A stretch of 64,000 bases of DNA, taken from NCBI GenBank assembly GCA_045657265.1, contig JAZOSU010000012.1, positions 60,651 to 124,650 on the forward strand. Reading direction: 5' to 3'. This document shows, piece after piece, positions 8,023-17,920 of the stretch. The position numbers and the translations under genes are program-made. The stretch comes from RGIG9041 sp045657265 (GTDB lineage Bacteria > Bacillota > Clostridia > Oscillospirales > QAKW01). How positions within the stretch are numbered: position 1 is the stretch's first letter; each line of letters begins with the position of its first letter. Below the pieces are notes generated by a model that searched no databases, was not told where the DNA came from, and worked only from the letters and a program-made list of their open reading frames with translations.

Positions 8023-11000
8023 ATGGTATACAGAGTTTATGTAGAAAAGAAAATCGGTCTTGATAATGATGCAAAAGCTTTATTATCTGATATAAAAAAT
8101 CTTTTACAGATTAGTTCCGTTAAAAGTGTAAGAATTATTAATAGGTATGACGTAGAAAACATTGAAGCAGATCTTTTCGAATATGCTAAATCAACTGTTT
8201 TTTCCGAACCACAACTTGACAATATAAGCGAAGAAATTTCAACAGAAAATTCAATTGTTTTTGCAGTTGAATTTCTTCCTGGTCAGTTTGATCAACGTGC
8301 GGATTCTGCGGCTCAGTGTATTCAGATAATTTCACAGAAAGAGCGCCCCATTGTACGTACAGCCAAAGTTTATATTCTTGACGGAGAATTGTCAGAAGGC
8401 GAACTTGCAGAAATTAAAAAATATGTAATCAACCCCGTTGAATCAAGAGAAGCATCTTTAGAAAAATATGATACTTTAAAGATGGAATATACTATCCCTG
8501 AAACAGTTGAAACTCTAACGGGATTTATTACTTACAATTGTGATCAGCTTGCTGATTTTGTCAAAAAATACGGTCTTGCTATGGATAATGATGACATTGC
8601 ATTCTGTCAGAAGTATTTCATTAAAGAAAATCGCGATCCAACTATAACGGAAATTCGTATGATTGATACATATTGGTCAGATCATTGTCGTCATACAACA
8701 TTCCTTACTACAATTGATAACGTAAAATTTGAAGACAAGCTTCTTGAAAGCACATTTGAAGAATATTTGCAAACACGTAAAGATTTAGGTAGAACCAAAC
8801 CTGTTAATCTTATGGATATTGCTACAATTGCTGTTCGTTATCTTAAAAAAGAAGGAAAACTTGATAGACTTGATGAATCTGAGGAAATCAACGCTTGTAC
8901 TGTAAAAGTAACTGTTGATGTTAACGGTAAAGATGAAGAATGGTTGCTTCTTTTTAAAAATGAAACTCATAATCATCCTACAGAAATTGAACCGTTTGGT
9001 GGTGCGGCTACTTGCATAGGTGGCGCTATCCGTGACCCACTTTCGGGTAGATCGTACGTTTATGCTGCTATGCGCGTAACTGGCGCTGCAGACCCGTTAA
9101 AACCTGTTTCCGAAACAATGGAAGGAAAACTGCCACAGCGTAAAATTGTTACAACTGCTGCAGCAGGATATTCTTCATACGGTAATCAGATAGGACTTGC
9201 AACCGGTATGGTTGACGAAATTTATCACGATGGTTATGCTGCAAAAAGAATGGAGATCGGTGCTGTTGTAGGCGCCGCTCCGGCAGAAAACGTTAAACGT
9301 TTACGTCCTGAACCCGGCGATGTTGTTATTTTGCTTGGCGGCAGAACAGGCAGAGACGGCTGCGGTGGCGCTACCGGATCATCTAAATCACATACACTTG
9401 AATCGCTTGAAAGTTGCGGTGCTGAAGTGCAGAAGGGAAATGCACCGGAAGAACGTAAACTTCAGCGTCTTTTCCGTAATCCTAAAGCAAGTAAGCTCAT
9501 AAAACGTTGTAACGACTTTGGTGCAGGTGGTGTTTCTGTTGCTATCGGCGAATTAGCTGACGGCCTTGATATAAATCTTGATGCAGTGCCTAAAAAATAT
9601 GACGGTCTTGATGGCACAGAACTTGCGATCAGTGAATCACAGGAAAGAATGGCTGTTGTAGTTGAAGCTTGTGATGTTGATGAATTTATTAAACTTGCGT
9701 ATTCCGAAAACCTTGAAGCTACAGTTGTTGCAACAGTTAAAGCTGACCCGAGACTTACAATGACCTGGTGTGGTAATACTATTGTTGATATCAGCAGAGA
9801 ATTTCTTAATTCAAACGGCGCTGAAAAGCATATAGACATAGCTCCGGCAAAACCCGAAAAATTTGATAAGAATGTAAGCGATGATTTTAAATCAGAACTT
9901 ATTAATCTTGCCGGTGACTTGAATGTTTGTTCTAAACGCGGTCTTTCAGAAAGATTCGACTCAACCATTGGCGCAGGTACTGTTTTAATGCCTTTTGGTG
10001 GAAAGAATCAGTTAACTCCTATTCAGGCAATGGCACATAAGGTTTCTATTGCTAATGCAGATACAACAGATTGTTCTGTGATGTCTTGGGGTTATAATCC
10101 GTTTATCAGTGAAAAGAGTCCATATCATGGGGCTTATCTTGCAGTTGTTGAATCAGTTTCAAAACTTATAGCTACAGGTGCATCTTTTGAGGAAGTTTAT
10201 CTTACATTCCAGGAATATTTTGAACGTCCGGGCAAAGATGCAAAGCGTTGGGGTAAACCTCTTGCTGCACTTTTGGGTGCTTTTAAAGCTCAGAAAAACC
10301 TTGGTATAGGTTCTATCGGCGGTAAAGACTCAATGAGCGGCAGCTTTGAAAAACTTGACGTTCCTCCAACACTTGTTTCCTTTGCTATTACAATGGAAAA
10401 AATTAAAAATATTATTTCTCCTGAGTTTAAAAAAGCGGGGAACAAAGTTGTAATTTTAAAACCGAATTATGATGAAAACGGTCTTCCTGAAACAGAATCT
10501 CTTATAAATACATTCAATAAAGTCACTAAACTTATGCGTGACGGTAAAGTTTGTTCTGCGTATACTCCTTGCGTTGGCGGTATTGCAGAAGCAATTATCA
10601 AAATGTGTATGGGTAACGGATTTGGTTTTGAATTCAATGACCGGATTTCAGTTTCTGAACTGTTTGCATATAACTACGGTTCATTTATTCTTGAACTTTG
10701 TGACGATACTGATGTTGGTATTTGTATTGGTACTGTTTCTGAGAATCAGAACTTTACATATAAAAACGATGCTGTTTCTTTAGCTGAAATTTCAAGTATA
10801 TATGAAAATAAACTTGAAAGCGTATTTTCTTGCAATCTTAAAATGCCTGAAGAAAAAATTGAAAATTATTCTTACGTGGCAAAAGAAAGAGTGTCTCCTG
10901 CAATTAAAGTTGCAAAACCAAAAGTTCTTATCCCTGTTTTCCCCGGTACTAACTGTGAATATGATTCTGCAAAAGCTGTTACTGAAGCGGGTGCAGAAGC

Positions 11001-11712
11001 TGAAATTTTTGTAATCAATAACCTTAGCGCAGAGGGAATTTCAAAGAGTGTTGAATCTTTTGCATCTAAAGTTAAAGATTCGCAAATTGTATTTATACCA
11101 GGTGGATTTTCTGGCGGCGACGAACCTGATGGTTCAGGTAAATTTATTACTGCATTCTTCCGTTCAGGCGCCGTAAAAGAACAGGTTACAGAACTTTTAG
11201 AAAAACGTGACGGACTTATGTGCGGTATCTGTAACGGTTTTCAGGCACTTATCAAATTAGGTCTTGTTCCGTTTGGTAAAATTATTGATACAGACGAACA
11301 TTGTCCTACTTTGACATTTAATACAATAAGTAGACATCAGTCGAAAATAGTTTCAACAAGAATAGCTTCAAATAAATCGCCATGGCTTGCTAATACTAAC
11401 GTCGGTGATGTATATACAGTACCGATTTCACATGGTGAAGGTAGATTTATTGCAGAACCCGAAATGCTTGAAACTCTGATTAAAAACGGTCAGATAGCTA
11501 CTCAGTATGTTGATTTATTTGGTAATGCTACAAACGATATTGCTTATAACCCCAATAATTCAGTAGCAGCTATCGAAGGCATAACTTCACCTGATGGCCG
11601 AGTTTTCGGTAAAATGGGTCATTCAGAACGTAAAGGTCTTGGACTTTACAAGAATGTTCCTGGCGACTATGACATCAAAATGTTCAAATCAGCAGTTGAA
11701 TACTTTAAATAA
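8023..11712 (+). CDS. purL: Phosphoribosylformylglycinamidine synthase, single-chain PurL with glutaminase domain
   Basis: Converts FGAR, glutamine and ATP to FGAM. At 1229 residues this is the one-chain form, with synthetase and class I glutaminase fused, instead of the PurS/PurL/PurQ complex of Bacillus. An N-terminal PurS-like segment is followed by two synthetase halves (HNHPTEIEPFGGAATCIGG; later SIGGKDSMSGSF). The C-terminal glutaminase begins near residue 970 with PVFPGTNCEYDS. Its nucleophile C1070 (GICNGFQ) and the His-Glu pair H1137/E1139 (SHGEGRF) are intact. This contrasts with the damaged glutaminase domains of PurF and NadE in the same window. Confidence 0.97.
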   Translation: MVYRVYVEKKIGLDNDAKALLSDIKNLLQISSVKSVRIINRYDVENIEADLFEYAKSTVFSEPQLDNISEEISTENSIVFAVEFLPGQFDQRADSAAQCIQIISQKERPIVRTAKVYILDGELSEGELAEIKKYVINPVESREASLEKYDTLKMEYTIPETVETLTGFITYNCDQLADFVKKYGLAMDNDDIAFCQKYFIKENRDPTITEIRMIDTYWSDHCRHTTFLTTIDNVKFEDKLLESTFEEYLQTRKDLGRTKPVNLMDIATIAVRYLKKEGKLDRLDESEEINACTVKVTVDVNGKDEEWLLLFKNETHNHPTEIEPFGGAATCIGGAIRDPLSGRSYVYAAMRVTGAADPLKPVSETMEGKLPQRKIVTTAAAGYSSYGNQIGLATGMVDEIYHDGYAAKRMEIGAVVGAAPAENVKRLRPEPGDVVILLGGRTGRDGCGGATGSSKSHTLESLESCGAEVQKGNAPEERKLQRLFRNPKASKLIKRCNDFGAGGVSVAIGELADGLDINLDAVPKKYDGLDGTELAISESQERMAVVVEACDVDEFIKLAYSENLEATVVATVKADPRLTMTWCGNTIVDISREFLNSNGAEKHIDIAPAKPEKFDKNVSDDFKSELINLAGDLNVCSKRGLSERFDSTIGAGTVLMPFGGKNQLTPIQAMAHKVSIANADTTDCSVMSWGYNPFISEKSPYHGAYLAVVESVSKLIATGASFEEVYLTFQEYFERPGKDAKRWGKPLAALLGAFKAQKNLGIGSIGGKDSMSGSFEKLDVPPTLVSFAITMEKIKNIISPEFKKAGNKVVILKPNYDENGLPETESLINTFNKVTKLMRDGKVCSAYTPCVGGIAEAIIKMCMGNGFGFEFNDRISVSELFAYNYGSFILELCDDTDVGICIGTVSENQNFTYKNDAVSLAEISSIYENKLESVFSCNLKMPEEKIENYSYVAKERVSPAIKVAKPKVLIPVFPGTNCEYDSAKAVTEAGAEAEIFVINNLSAEGISKSVESFASKVKDSQIVFIPGGFSGGDEPDGSGKFITAFFRSGAVKEQVTELLEKRDGLMCGICNGFQALIKLGLVPFGKIIDTDEHCPTLTFNTISRHQSKIVSTRIASNKSPWLANTNVGDVYTVPISHGEGRFIAEPEMLETLIKNGQIATQYVDLFGNATNDIAYNPNNSVAAIEGITSPDGRVFGKMGHSERKGLGLYKNVPGDYDIKMFKSAVEYFK

Positions 11713-11723
11713 GGAGAATAACA

Positions 11724-13400
11724 ATGGCTTTTCTTACAGATATTGAAATAGCACAGCAGTGCAAAATGAAACATATTTTTGAAATAGCAAAAACTGCACA
11801 TGTTGATGAAAAATACCTTGAACTTTATGGTAACCATAAGGCTAAAATTTCACTTTCGTTATTGAATGAAAGCGAAAGAAAAGACGGTAAACTTATTTTG
11901 GTTACAGCTATTACTCCTACACCTGCAGGTGAGGGTAAAACTACAACCACTATTGGTCTTGCTGATGGTATGCGCCGTATAGGTAAAGACGTCGTTGTTG
12001 CACTTCGCGAACCATCTCTTGGACCTGTATTTGGTATTAAAGGCGGTGCTGCGGGTGGCGGTTATGCACAGGTTGTACCTATGGAAGATATTAATCTTCA
12101 TTTCACAGGAGATTTCCATGCTATAGGTGCAGCTAATAACTTGCTTGCAGCCATGCTTGATAATCATATTCATCAAGGTAATGCATTAGGTATTGATACA
12201 AGACGTATAACATGGAAACGTTGTGTTGATATGAACGACAGACAGCTCAGATACGTTACTGACGGTCTTGGCGGCAGAATAAACGGTGTTCCCCGTGAAG
12301 ATGGTTTTGATATTACAGTTGCAAGTGAAATTATGGCTGTTTTGTGTCTTTCATCTTCACTTACTGATTTAAAAGAACGTTTGTCAAAGATTATTGTTGG
12401 TTATACTTTTAACGAAGAACCTGTAACTTGTGGTCAGCTTAATGCTGCGGGTGCTATGACGGCTCTTTTGAAAGATGCAATTAAACCTAATCTTGTTCAG
12501 ACTCTTGAAGGTACTCCCGCGTTTGTTCACGGTGGTCCTTTTGCAAATATTGCTCACGGATGTAACTCTGTTATTGCCACAAAAATGGCATTGAAAATGG
12601 GTGATTATGCAATTACTGAAGCAGGATTTGGCGCTGACCTTGGTGCAGAGAAATTTCTCGATATTAAATGCCGTATGGCAGGTCTCACTCCTTCTGCTGT
12701 TGTTGTGGTTGCTACTGTCAGAGCTTTGAAAATGCATGGCGGTCTTCTTAAAACTGAACTTGCAAACGAAAATATAGATGCTCTTGAAAAAGGTATTCCT
12801 AATCTTCTCCGTCATGTTTCAAACATTAAAAACGTTTACGGTTTACCTTGTGTTGTTGCTGTTAATCGTTTCCCTACAGATACAGATAAAGAAATCGATT
12901 TTATAGTTAACAGATGTAAAGAACTTGGAGTAAATGTTGTACTTTCAACTGTTTGGGCTGATGGTGGCAAAGGTGGAGAAATGCTTGCAAAAGAAGTTGT
13001 CAGACTTTGTGAAGAAGAAACTCCTGATTTCAAATTCAGTTATGAGGAAGATCTTAGTATTGAAGAGAAGATCAATGCTATTGTCCAGAAAGTTTATGGC
13101 GGTACAAAAGCGGTATTTACTCCTAATGCTAAAAAACAAATTGTGAAATTAACCGAACTCGGTTTTTCTAAATTGCCGATTTGTGTTGCTAAAACTCAGT
13201 ATAGCTTTTCCGATGATCCGGCAAAACTTGGTGCACCTGAAAACTTTGAGGTTACTGTAAGAAATGTTAAAATTTCTGCAGGTGCCGGATTTATTGTTGT
13301 TTTAACCGGAGAAATAATGACAATGCCCGGTCTTCCGAAAGTTCCTTCAGCAGAAAAAATTGACGTTGATGAAAACGGAGTAATTACAGGTTTATTCTAA
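11724..13400 (+). CDS. fhs: Formate-tetrahydrofolate ligase
   Basis: Makes 10-formyl-THF from formate, THF and ATP, the donor used by PurN and PurH encoded upstream. The protein is 558 residues, normal for the family. The P-loop TPTPAGEGKTT starts near residue 64, followed by REPSLGPVFGIKGGAAGGGYAQ. AAGGAG precedes the start. It is the last gene of the purine operon and is followed by a strong intrinsic terminator. In anaerobes this enzyme couples formate to folate and purine synthesis. Confidence 0.98.
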   Translation: MAFLTDIEIAQQCKMKHIFEIAKTAHVDEKYLELYGNHKAKISLSLLNESERKDGKLILVTAITPTPAGEGKTTTTIGLADGMRRIGKDVVVALREPSLGPVFGIKGGAAGGGYAQVVPMEDINLHFTGDFHAIGAANNLLAAMLDNHIHQGNALGIDTRRITWKRCVDMNDRQLRYVTDGLGGRINGVPREDGFDITVASEIMAVLCLSSSLTDLKERLSKIIVGYTFNEEPVTCGQLNAAGAMTALLKDAIKPNLVQTLEGTPAFVHGGPFANIAHGCNSVIATKMALKMGDYAITEAGFGADLGAEKFLDIKCRMAGLTPSAVVVVATVRALKMHGGLLKTELANENIDALEKGIPNLLRHVSNIKNVYGLPCVVAVNRFPTDTDKEIDFIVNRCKELGVNVVLSTVWADGGKGGEMLAKEVVRLCEEETPDFKFSYEEDLSIEEKINAIVQKVYGGTKAVFTPNAKKQIVKLTELGFSKLPICVAKTQYSFSDDPAKLGAPENFEVTVRNVKISAGAGFIVVLTGEIMTMPGLPKVPSAEKIDVDENGVITGLF

Positions 13401-13402
13401 AT

Positions 13403-13434
13403 AAAAAAGTCGTGGTTTTTGCCACGGCTTTTTA
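13403..13434 (+). terminator. Rho-independent terminator ending the purine operon
   Basis: The inverted repeat AAAAAGTCGTGG / CCACGGCTTTTT, with one G-U pair and a short T-rich loop, starts just after the fhs stop and ends in a T run. It separates the purine operon from the pyrimidine promoter. Confidence 0.9.
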
Positions 13435-13442
13435 AGTTTATA

Positions 13443-13471
13443 TTGACAATACATATAATATATAATATAAT
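13443..13471 (+). promoter_or_regulatory. Sigma-A type promoter of the pyrimidine operon
   Basis: A perfect TTGACA (13443-13448), a 17-base spacer and TATAAT (13466-13471). The expected transcript start is about 25 bases before pyrC, leaving no room for a PyrR attenuator leader. Confidence 0.88.
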
Positions 13472-13503
13472 AACTAAAAGTATAAAAGATTGGAGAAAAA
13501 GAA

Positions 13504-14733
13504 ATGCAAGTTAAGTTTGAAAATGCTTCGATATTCAAAAACGGAAATTTTCAAAATGAGTGTTTCTATTTTTCAGATGTTTCAGGTAGTGGTTGTTCTG
13601 TTACTTTAAATAATTGCTTTATTTTTCCCGGCTTTATTGATGTTCACGTTCATCTTAGAGAGCCGGGTTTTTTATATAAAGAAACTATTGCCTCGGGTTC
13701 ATTAGCGGCAGCTCACGGTGGTTATACTGCTGTTTGTTCAATGCCTAATCTTGTTCCTTCGCCTGATTCTGCTGAAAATTTGCAATTACAACTCGATGCG
13801 ATAAATAAAGATGCAGTTATTGATGTGTATCCTTATGGTACAATTACTAAAGGACAAAAAGGTCAACAACTTTCAGATATGGAAGATATTTATAAAAACT
13901 GCATTGCTTTTTCCGATGATGGAAAAGGTGTCCAAAGCGAAGAACTAATGCTTGAAGCGATGCTTAAAGCAAAAAAACTCGGCAAAATTATAGTTGCTCA
14001 TTGCGAAGATGAATCTTTACTTTTTGGTGGATATATTCATGATGGTGAATATGCCAAAAAGAATAATCATAAAGGAATTTGCAGCGAAAGCGAATGGGGA
14101 CCGATAAAACGCGATATTGAATTAATACGCAAAACAGGTTGTTCTTATCACGTATGTCACGTTTCTACAAAAGAAAGTGTCGAATTGATACGAAAAGCAA
14201 AGCAAGAAGGTCTTGATATTACTTGTGAAACAGCACCACATTATTTGATTTTCTGCGACAACGATTTACAAGAAGATGGAAGATTCAAAATGAATCCGCC
14301 AATAAGAAGCTATGAAGACAAGTTTGCACTTATTGAAGGTCTCAAAGACGGAACAATTGATATGATCGCAACTGATCATGCACCTCATAGTTCTGAAGAA
14401 AAATCAAAGGGCCTTAAAGATAGCTTGATGGGTGTTGTCGGTTTGGAAACTGCGTTTTCTGTTTTGTACACCAATCTTGTGAAAAATAATATAATTTCTC
14501 TTGAGAAACTTATAGAACTTATGAGTATAAATCCTGCAAAACGGTTTGGGATTAATCAAAATGAAGATTACTGTATATGGAAACTTGATGAAGAATATAT
14601 TGTTGATTCTTCTGAGTTCTTGTCAAAGGGAAAATGTTCGCCGTTTGTCGGACAAAAAGTTTTTGGTAAATGTTTGTTAACCGTTAAAAACGGTAAAGCA
14701 GTTTGGAATGATATAGCAAATACGGAGGTTTAA
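13504..14733 (+). CDS. pyrC: Dihydroorotase
   Basis: Zinc amidohydrolase that cyclises carbamoyl-aspartate to dihydroorotate. The metal-binding motif FIDVHVHLREPG holds D46, H48 and H50. Further ligands are seen in AHCED, CHVSTKES and TDHAPHSSEEK, the last giving the catalytic Asp. Length 409 residues. It is the first gene of the pyr operon, with TGGAGA upstream of the ATG. The order with pyrC first and carB directly after leaves no space for carA. Confidence 0.96.
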   Translation: MQVKFENASIFKNGNFQNECFYFSDVSGSGCSVTLNNCFIFPGFIDVHVHLREPGFLYKETIASGSLAAAHGGYTAVCSMPNLVPSPDSAENLQLQLDAINKDAVIDVYPYGTITKGQKGQQLSDMEDIYKNCIAFSDDGKGVQSEELMLEAMLKAKKLGKIIVAHCEDESLLFGGYIHDGEYAKKNNHKGICSESEWGPIKRDIELIRKTGCSYHVCHVSTKESVELIRKAKQEGLDITCETAPHYLIFCDNDLQEDGRFKMNPPIRSYEDKFALIEGLKDGTIDMIATDHAPHSSEEKSKGLKDSLMGVVGLETAFSVLYTNLVKNNIISLEKLIELMSINPAKRFGINQNEDYCIWKLDEEYIVDSSEFLSKGKCSPFVGQKVFGKCLLTVKNGKAVWNDIANTEV

Positions 14734-14734
14734 T

Positions 14735-17700
14735 ATGGCTAAAAGAACAGATTTAAAAAAGATTTTAATTATCGGCTCAGGTCCTATAGTTATAGGTCAG
14801 GCAGCTGAATTTGACTATGCAGGTACACAGGCTTGTCTTGCTCTTAAAGAAGAAGGTTATGAAGTTGTTCTTATAAACTCAAACCCTGCAACAATTATGA
14901 CTGATACAACTATTGCAGATAAAGTTTATATGGAACCGCTAACTCTTGAATACGTTGCAAAAATCCTTCGTCATGAGCGTCCCGATGCTATCGTTCCGGG
15001 TATCGGCGGTCAGACTGGTCTTAATCTTGCTATGCAACTTGAGAAAAAAGGTATTTTGAAAGAATGCGAAGTTGAACTTTTAGGTACAAGCAGTGTTAGT
15101 ATCGAAAGAGCTGAAGATAGAGAACTTTTTAAAGAACTTTGCCAGTCTATCAACGAACCTGTTATTCCATCGGAAATAACATATTCTCTTGATGAAGCTA
15201 AAATTGCCGCACAAAAAATAGGTTATCCTGTTGTTTTACGTCCTGCATTTACTCTTGGCGGTACAGGCGGCGGCTTTGCATATAACGAACAAGAACTTGT
15301 TGAAATCGGTACAAACGCATTTAAACTTTCTCCTGTACATCAGGTTCTTATCGAAAAAAGTGTAAAAGGTTATAAAGAAATAGAATTTGAAGTAATGCGC
15401 GATTCAAACGATAAAGCTATTACTATATGTGGCATGGAAAATATCGACCCTGTTGGTGTTCATACAGGTGACTCTATCGTTGTTGCTCCTATTTTAACTC
15501 TTAATGACCATGACCTCAAAATGCTCAATGACAGTGCTATTAAAATTATCCGCGAACTGAAAATCGAGGGTGGATGTAACGTACAGTTCGCACTTAATCC
15601 TGATACTTCTGAATATTATCTTATCGAAGTTAACCCGAGAGTTTCACGTTCATCTGCACTTGCATCAAAGGCAAGCGGTTATCCTATAGCAAGAGTTACC
15701 GCTAAAATTGCTGTTGGTATGTCACTCGATGAAATCCCGATTGCTAACACAACTGCTGCTTTTGAACCGAGACTTGATTATGTAGTTGCTAAATTTCCTC
15801 GTTTTCCTTTCGATAAATTTTCTGCAGCTACCAATAAACTCGGAACACAGATGAAGGCAACCGGTGAGGCAATGTCAATTGGTTCTACTTTAGAAGAGTG
15901 TCTTTTAAAAGCTGTTCGTTCACTTGAAACAGGTGTTTCACATCTTTGGCTTGGTAAATTTGACAATATGTCAGAAGAAGAAATTTTTGAATATATTAAA
16001 GATTTCAGAGATGATAATATATTTGCAATTGCTCAGCTTTTCAGAAAAGGTGTTTCAGTTGATAAAATACATGAAACAACAAAAATCACAGCATATTTTC
16101 TTGAAGCTATCAAGGGTATTGTTGATTTTGAAAAAACAATATCTGATAACAAAAACAACTTGGAAATCCTGAAAAAAGCAAAAGAAATGGGCTTTGGAGA
16201 TTTCTATATTGCAAAACTTTGGAACACTACAGAAATTGAAGTATTTAACCTTAGAAAGACAAACGCAATAATGCCTGTATTTAAAATGGTTGATACCTGT
16301 CATACAGGTGCTTATATGCCGTATTTTTACTCAACATATACCGGTGAGAACGAATCAATTCTTTCTGATAAAAAGAAAATTATCGTTCTCGGCGCTGGTC
16401 CTATCAGAATCGGTCAGGGCGTTGAATTTGACTATTCAACAGTTCATGCTGTTACAACAATCAGAAAATCAGGTTACGAGGCTATAATTATTAACAATAA
16501 CCCAGAAACAGTATCTACTGACTATACAACATCAGACAAACTGTATTTTGAACCACTTACAACTGAAGATGTTATGAATATAATCGTTATGGAAAAACCT
16601 GACGGTGTTATAGCTTCTCTTGGCGGACAGACTGCAATTAACCTTGCAGAACCTCTTATGTTAAGAGGCGTTGAAATTATCGGTACTGACTGTGATGCTA
16701 TCGAAAGAGCAGAAGACAGAGATGTATTTGAAAAGATTCTTGATGAACTTAATATACCGAAACCTGCAGGTAGAGCTGTTACTAAAATTGAAGACGGTGT
16801 TGCAGCTGCACGTGAAATCGGATATCCTGCACTTGTTCGTCCAAGCTTTGTACTTGGCGGACGTGCAATGCAGATAGTTGCTAACGAAGAACAGCTCAGA
16901 CATTATCTTAAAACTGCCGTTGAAATTGATGAAGACAGACCTGTACTTGTTGATAAATACATTGTAGGCAAAGAAGTTGAAGTAGATGCTATCTGTGACG
17001 GTATTAACGTATTCGTTCCCGGTATTATGGAACTTGTTGAACGTACCGGTATCCATAGTGGTGACTCAATAAGCGTATATCCACCTTTCAGCATTTCAGA
17101 TAAAGTTAAAGGTACAATTCTTCAGTATACTAAGGCTTTGGGGCTTGGAATCGGAATAATAGGTTTGTTCAACATTCAGTTTATAGTTGATAAAGATGAT
17201 AATGTATTTATTATCGAGGTTAATCCGCGTTCATCAAGAACAGTTCCGTTTCTTTCAAAAGCAACAGGATACAGCCTTGCAGATATCGCTACAGAAGTTA
17301 TTTTAGGTAAAACTCTTAAAGAACTCGGTATTTTTGAAATTTATCCTGATGAGAAAAAACGTTCTTATGTAAAAGTACCTGTATTCTCATTCAATAAACT
17401 TAGCGGACTTGACCCGTATCTTTCACCTGAAATGAAATCAACAGGTGAAGCAATAGGTTATGATGATAAACTTAACCGTGCTTTGTATAAAGCTTTGCAG
17501 GCTTCAGGTATGCACTTACAAAATTACGGTACTGTACTTGCTACAATTTCTGATAAAGACAAAGAAGAAGCACTTCCTTTGATAAGAAGATTTTATAATC
17601 TCGGATTTAATATTCAGGCTACAAAAGGCACTGCTGATTTTCTCAAAAACAACGGAATAAGAACTCATGCGCTTGATAAAATCAGTGACGGCAGTGAAGA

Positions 17701-17911
17701 AATACCGAAAGCTATCCGTCAGGGTCATATTGCTTATATAATTAATACAAGTGATATTTCAGCAAATAAAGGAAATGCAAATGACGGTCTTGAGATCAGA
17801 AAACTTGCAACTGAAAATAACGTTAATATTTTCACTTCTCTCGATACTGTTGCTGTTCTTCTTGACGTTCTTGAAGAAACAACAATTTGTATTTCTACAA
17901 TCAATGCATAG
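14735..17911 (+). CDS. carB: Carbamoyl-phosphate synthase large subunit (no adjacent carA)
   Basis: Makes carbamoyl phosphate from bicarbonate, ammonia and two ATP. The 1058 residues show the duplicated ATP-grasp layout: the first half opens GSGPIVIGQAAEFDYAG, the second GAGPIRIGQGVEFDYS near residue 551, and a C-terminal MGS-like allosteric region follows. In most bacteria the glutaminase subunit CarA is encoded just upstream, but here pyrC occupies that place and no carA is found anywhere in the window. Either carA is elsewhere, or the enzyme uses free ammonia. The start is supported by GGAGG five bases upstream. Confidence 0.97.
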   Translation: MAKRTDLKKILIIGSGPIVIGQAAEFDYAGTQACLALKEEGYEVVLINSNPATIMTDTTIADKVYMEPLTLEYVAKILRHERPDAIVPGIGGQTGLNLAMQLEKKGILKECEVELLGTSSVSIERAEDRELFKELCQSINEPVIPSEITYSLDEAKIAAQKIGYPVVLRPAFTLGGTGGGFAYNEQELVEIGTNAFKLSPVHQVLIEKSVKGYKEIEFEVMRDSNDKAITICGMENIDPVGVHTGDSIVVAPILTLNDHDLKMLNDSAIKIIRELKIEGGCNVQFALNPDTSEYYLIEVNPRVSRSSALASKASGYPIARVTAKIAVGMSLDEIPIANTTAAFEPRLDYVVAKFPRFPFDKFSAATNKLGTQMKATGEAMSIGSTLEECLLKAVRSLETGVSHLWLGKFDNMSEEEIFEYIKDFRDDNIFAIAQLFRKGVSVDKIHETTKITAYFLEAIKGIVDFEKTISDNKNNLEILKKAKEMGFGDFYIAKLWNTTEIEVFNLRKTNAIMPVFKMVDTCHTGAYMPYFYSTYTGENESILSDKKKIIVLGAGPIRIGQGVEFDYSTVHAVTTIRKSGYEAIIINNNPETVSTDYTTSDKLYFEPLTTEDVMNIIVMEKPDGVIASLGGQTAINLAEPLMLRGVEIIGTDCDAIERAEDRDVFEKILDELNIPKPAGRAVTKIEDGVAAAREIGYPALVRPSFVLGGRAMQIVANEEQLRHYLKTAVEIDEDRPVLVDKYIVGKEVEVDAICDGINVFVPGIMELVERTGIHSGDSISVYPPFSISDKVKGTILQYTKALGLGIGIIGLFNIQFIVDKDDNVFIIEVNPRSSRTVPFLSKATGYSLADIATEVILGKTLKELGIFEIYPDEKKRSYVKVPVFSFNKLSGLDPYLSPEMKSTGEAIGYDDKLNRALYKALQASGMHLQNYGTVLATISDKDKEEALPLIRRFYNLGFNIQATKGTADFLKNNGIRTHALDKISDGSEEIPKAIRQGHIAYIINTSDISANKGNANDGLEIRKLATENNVNIFTSLDTVAVLLDVLEETTICISTINA

Positions 17912-17920
17912 GAGAAAATT

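Noticed and set aside
12384..12815. A 143-residue minus-strand frame inside fhs
   Set aside because: It is fully antisense to a well-conserved fhs region and has no homology features.
13449..13503. PyrR-type attenuator before pyrC
   Set aside because: The untranslated leader is about 25 bases, too short for the antiterminator/terminator arrangement.
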